Below are positions 30,600-33,203 of a DNA stretch of 33,203 bases, one piece after another. Under the pieces are notes generated by a model. It made no database searches, had not been told where the DNA came from, and saw only the letters and a list, made by a program, of their open reading frames with translations. This stretch comes from Candidatus Daviesbacteria bacterium RIFCSPHIGHO2_02_FULL_36_13 (GTDB taxonomy: Bacteria > Patescibacteriota > Microgenomatia > Daviesbacterales > UBA10151), in assembly GCA_001777015.1 (NCBI GenBank), contig MFCV01000020.1:1-33203 (forward strand). Reading direction: 5' to 3'. Within the stretch, counting starts at the first letter, position 1, and the number at the start of each line of letters is the position of its first letter. Position numbers and translations under genes: made by a program.

Positions 30600-32134
30600 G
30601 TTTTGGGCAAAATGTAATTCATGCTGACGGGAAAAGAGCCATAATTTATCTCCGGGTCTCAACAGAAGAACAAGTTGATAATTTCTCATTAGATACTCAA
30701 GAAGATTTATGTAGAAAAGAAGCTGAAAAAAGGGGCTATGAAATCATTGAGGTTTTTAGAGAAGAAGGCAGATCAGCTAAAACTATTTTAGGAAGACCCG
30801 TACTCATAAACCTCCTTGAATATTGCCGAAAGAATAAAAATAAAATTCAAGCTATGTTTGTCTATCGAATTGACAGAATTTCTAGGCAAACAGCAGATTA
30901 CTTAGCTATCAGAAAAAAACTATCTGAAAATGGAGTAACAATCATTTCTTCAACAGAACCTACTGGGGATAGCCCCACTGAAAAGTTAGTAGAAACAATT
31001 CTGGCTGGTTTCGCCCAGCTAGATAACGATATAAGATCAGAAAGAGCTAGAAATGGACTTAGAGCTAGGTTTCTCTCAGGAAGAATTGTTACGGGCATGG
31101 TTCCACTAGGTTATACAGTTCAGGCTGGATATGCGGTAAAAGATCCTGCTATTTGGGATAAGATGGTTGAGGCTTGGAATTTAGTGGCTACCGGAACCAA
31201 ATCAATGGAGGAAATGGCAAATATTATGACTGATTGGGGCTTAAAACATAAAAGAGGTAAAAGAGAATACTCCTTAATCCGTCAAAGAGTTAATGAAATT
31301 TTTAGAAATAAATTCTATATGGGTGTTTTAACTTCTGGAGTTTATAAAGAAGAGGTTAAAGGTCAACATGTGCCTATGATTACAGAAGAGATATTTTATA
31401 AAGTCCAGGCAATTCTAGATGGTAGAAACCCTAATAAGCTAGCTTTAGCAACTAGAAAACATCTAAATCCTGATTTTCCTTTAAGAAGGGTGATCAAGTG
31501 TGGTAAATGTGGGATGGGCTTAACAGGTGGATGGAGTCAAGGAAGGCATGCGAAATATGGATATTACAGGTGTGGTGGACACTGTACAACTGCCTCAATT
31601 AAGGTTGAGGACTTAGATAATGCACTAATTAAGGTTTTGAAAGAGACAACACCTAAAAAGGAGTGTTTAAATCTCTTTATTGAGTTTATGTATAAAAATT
31701 ACCATGAGAGATTATTAAGGTTAAATAAGATAAGAGGCGAGGCTGAAAACGAAATAATAAGATTAAAAGCTCTTAGAAAAACTTTAGTTGACAAAAACCT
31801 ATCCGGGATTTATTCAGACGAGATATTTAAGGAACAAAGTAAGGAGATAGAAAATCAGATTACAAAGGCTCAGATAGCCAAAGAAGATGCACTATTTGAT
31901 AAATACAATATTGATAAGCTGACTTCTTTTATAAAGACACTACTAGCAGACTTAGGAGAAACTTACAAAAGATCGAGCTTAGGACAAATAAAAGTGCTTA
32001 TTGGTTCAATCTATCCCACTGGGGTTGCTTGGAGCTACAATGGCACCTTGAATCACCAGATTAGCCCATTATATCAAGCTATTCTGGGGTTCGATAAAGT
32101 CACTAGACTTCCGTGTGCCGAGGAGAGGATTTGA
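30596..32134 (+). CDS. Large serine recombinase (integrase)
   Basis: The protein has 512 residues. The resolvase domain begins RAIIYLRVSTEEQ with nucleophile S22 and R20, continues with YRIDRISRQTADYL and DNDIRSERARNGL (the long E helix). The recombinase domain follows (PLGYTVQAGY to GVLTSGVYKEEVKG), then a zinc ribbon (CGKCGMGL...YRCGGHC, about 302-330), and a coiled coil (about 375-430). All are present, so it should integrate and excise the element at att sites. Its last codons (CAEERI, stop) are read from the 3' end of tRNA-Leu(CAG), placing the right junction inside the gene. In the proposed excised circle the stop would stay in register, ending CAGNRT. Confidence 0.95.
   Translation: MSFGQNVIHADGKRAIIYLRVSTEEQVDNFSLDTQEDLCRKEAEKRGYEIIEVFREEGRSAKTILGRPVLINLLEYCRKNKNKIQAMFVYRIDRISRQTADYLAIRKKLSENGVTIISSTEPTGDSPTEKLVETILAGFAQLDNDIRSERARNGLRARFLSGRIVTGMVPLGYTVQAGYAVKDPAIWDKMVEAWNLVATGTKSMEEMANIMTDWGLKHKRGKREYSLIRQRVNEIFRNKFYMGVLTSGVYKEEVKGQHVPMITEEIFYKVQAILDGRNPNKLALATRKHLNPDFPLRRVIKCGKCGMGLTGGWSQGRHAKYGYYRCGGHCTTASIKVEDLDNALIKVLKETTPKKECLNLFIEFMYKNYHERLLRLNKIRGEAENEIIRLKALRKTLVDKNLSGIYSDEIFKEQSKEIENQITKAQIAKEDALFDKYNIDKLTSFIKTLLADLGETYKRSSLGQIKVLIGSIYPTGVAWSYNGTLNHQISPLYQAILGFDKVTRLPCAEERI
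32112..32120. repeat. Candidate right attachment core (CGTGTGCCG)
   Basis: It is identical to 154-162 and lies in the last codons of the recombinase and the 3' end of tRNA-Leu(CAG). Confidence 0.45.
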
Positions 32135-32198
32135 ACCTCCACGAGCTTACGCTCACTATCGTCTGAGGATAGCGTGTATACCGTTTCACCACCTCGGC
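32117..32198 (-). tRNA. tRNA-Leu (anticodon CAG)
   Basis: On the minus strand acceptor arms GCCGAGG (32192-32198) and CCTCGGC (32117-32123) pair. The D stem is GTG/CAC. The anticodon stem CTATC/GATAG encloses CTCAGAC, giving anticodon CAG (reads CUG). The long variable arm has stem GAGC/GCTC with loop GTAA; the T arm is GGAGG-TTCAAAT-CCTCT. CCA is not encoded. The integrase gene ends inside its 3' part, the classic integration position. Confidence 0.95.
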
Positions 32199-32252
32199 AG
32201 ATTGAACCTATTTTATCATCCCTTCATTTGTAATGATATAATACACAGTTAA

Positions 32253-33203
32253 ATGGCAACTAACGGTAAGACATATTCATTTAAACAAAAAATTGTCACT
32301 TTTGGTGGGGGAACAGGTCATTTTTCCCTTCTTAGGGGTTTAGTTGAACTAAACCAGCCTGAAAATATTACTGCTATTGTTGGAACCTGGGATTCTGGTG
32401 GATCTTCCGGCAAGCTTAGGACAGAATTGGGAGTGCTGCCTCCTGGAGATATCAGACAGTGTCTTTTGGCTTTAATGGAAGATAGTAAACAAAGACAGGT
32501 TGCCCAAAAGCTTTTTGAAGACAGGCTGATTGATATAAAGGGCCCTCTTCGTGGTCATAGCATGGGTAATTTAATTGCAGCCAGACTTGAACAAATTTAT
32601 AAAGGACCAGACAGAGGCACAGAAGCTGAAAGACTGCTTTTTAGAATCAGAGCTAAAGTTTTACCTGTCAGTATTTCTGAACTCAATTTAATGGCTCACT
32701 TAGAGGGTGGCAAAGAAATTAATGGGGAATCAAAAATAGATTTAAGGGGCCAAGATAAAAATTATAATCCAAAAGAAAAAATAAACAGAATTTATTTTGA
32801 AACAAATGCTGACCCAAATCCAGATGCTATTCAGTCTATTACTGAGGCAGATAAGATTGTTTTTTCTGCAGGGGATTTATATACCTCTATCTTGCCTCAC
32901 CTGTTGGTTGGAGGAATAAGAGAGGCTATAGAAAGCTCAAATGCCAAAATCATTTTGATTTTAAATTTAATGACTAAAGTAGGGGAAACAGATAATTTTA
33001 AGGCCTCTGATTATCTTAAGGCTTTTATTTATTACCTGGGAGGAGACAAGAATATTGATATCATGATTGCCAACTCTAATGGATTGGATAAGGAAGTCTT
33101 AAAAGTATACAAAAAGGATAAACAACAGCCTGTGGAAGTTGATTCTGAAATCTGCTCTAAAATTGCCCCAGGCATTAAGATTATTAAAGAACCACTTGCC
33201 ATC
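32253..33203 (+). CDS. yvcK: YvcK/CofD-like family protein (partial, host gene)
   Basis: 317 codons run off the right edge. The N terminus has the family's nucleotide-binding loop GGGTGHFSLLRGL (18-30), then WDSGGSSGKLRTELGVLPPGDIRQC (46-70), and later GHSMGNLI. YvcK-type proteins (gluconeogenesis factor family) bind UDP-sugars and influence wall synthesis and carbon use; they are housekeeping genes. ATG 32253 follows TGA-TATAAT by 10 nt with no Shine-Dalgarno. It marks the return to host chromosome to the right of the element. Confidence 0.9.
   Translation, partial: MATNGKTYSFKQKIVTFGGGTGHFSLLRGLVELNQPENITAIVGTWDSGGSSGKLRTELGVLPPGDIRQCLLALMEDSKQRQVAQKLFEDRLIDIKGPLRGHSMGNLIAARLEQIYKGPDRGTEAERLLFRIRAKVLPVSISELNLMAHLEGGKEINGESKIDLRGQDKNYNPKEKINRIYFETNADPNPDAIQSITEADKIVFSAGDLYTSILPHLLVGGIREAIESSNAKIILILNLMTKVGETDNFKASDYLKAFIYYLGGDKNIDIMIANSNGLDKEVLKVYKKDKQQPVEVDSEICSKIAPGIKIIKEPLAI

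Larger units (their letters stand above)
154..32120. mobile_element. Candidate integrative conjugative element between two tRNA-Leu genes
   Basis: The proposed limits are two copies of CGTGTGCCG, at 154-162 and 32112-32120, each spanning the 3' end of a leucine tRNA gene. Between them lie a large serine recombinase reading into the right tRNA, a VirD4 coupling protein, a Replic_Relax protein, a VirB2/VirB6/PrgI/VirB4 operon, an M23 peptidase, and defence and orphan cargo. The gene content makes a conjugative element very likely. The exact ends are inferred: they predict an empty site in which the left host gene directly abuts tRNA-Leu(CAG) and yvcK, and a circle of about 31.96 kb carrying tRNA-Leu(GAG). 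The left end could also lie further right. Confidence 0.7.

Noticed and set aside
1-33203. CRISPR array, rRNA genes or transposase-bearing insertion sequences
   Set aside because: No regularly spaced repeats, rRNA-like sequence or transposase motifs were seen on either strand.

Overview
The window is a conjugative element of about 32 kb in an AT-rich bacterial genome. It lies between two leucine tRNA genes that face the same way. I infer a host from the Candidate Phyla Radiation (Patescibacteria). The reasons are a reduced type IV secretion system of PrgI, a split VirB4, a VirB2-like pilin, a VirB6-like channel and an M23 peptidase, with no VirB8/9/10; a Replic_Relax plus VirD4 pair; tRNAs without an encoded CCA; and many short orphan proteins. 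This is a family-level inference, not a taxonomic assignment. UGA is a normal stop here: several ATGA gene junctions depend on it.

Layout. Positions 1-148 hold the end of a host gene. tRNA-Leu(GAG) follows at 159-241, overlapped by a LAGLIDADG homing-endonuclease gene. Two orphan genes sit between imperfect direct repeats, then come a double winged-helix regulator and a PLD-fold protein. A defence island runs from 3.6 to 9.1 kb: a small HTH controller divergent from an EcoRI-type adenine methylase and a DUF262-HNH nuclease; a CBASS operon with a CD-NTase, a Cap15-like effector and an unlisted 47-aa membrane protein; and a DUF4238 protein. The M23 peptidase and two GNAT acetyltransferases follow, then the conjugation operon (15641 down to 11023). 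From 15.8 to 25.8 kb lies a block of nucleotide-metabolism and orphan genes: a gene broken at a (GA)11 tract, an inositol-monophosphatase-family protein, a NUDT9-like ADP-ribose hydrolase, a RelA/SpoT-synthetase-like protein, and a convergent RelA/SpoT-type HD hydrolase. The right end has a structured leader and DUF2958 gene, Replic_Relax protein, VirD4, a regulated integrase promoter, and a large serine recombinase that ends inside tRNA-Leu(CAG). Host yvcK follows.

How it works together. The serine recombinase probably integrates at the tRNA 3' end; a 9-bp sequence is shared by both tRNA 3' ends. M23, pilin, PrgI, VirB4 and VirB6 would build the mating channel, with VirD4 and Replic_Relax handling DNA. 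The cargo is anti-phage defence plus what looks like nucleotide second-messenger chemistry.

Across the window many genes have a -10 box exactly 6 nt before the start codon and no Shine-Dalgarno, which predicts leaderless mRNAs. Genes in the conjugation operon and a few others have strong Shine-Dalgarno sites instead. No stretch over 300 bases lacks a gene.
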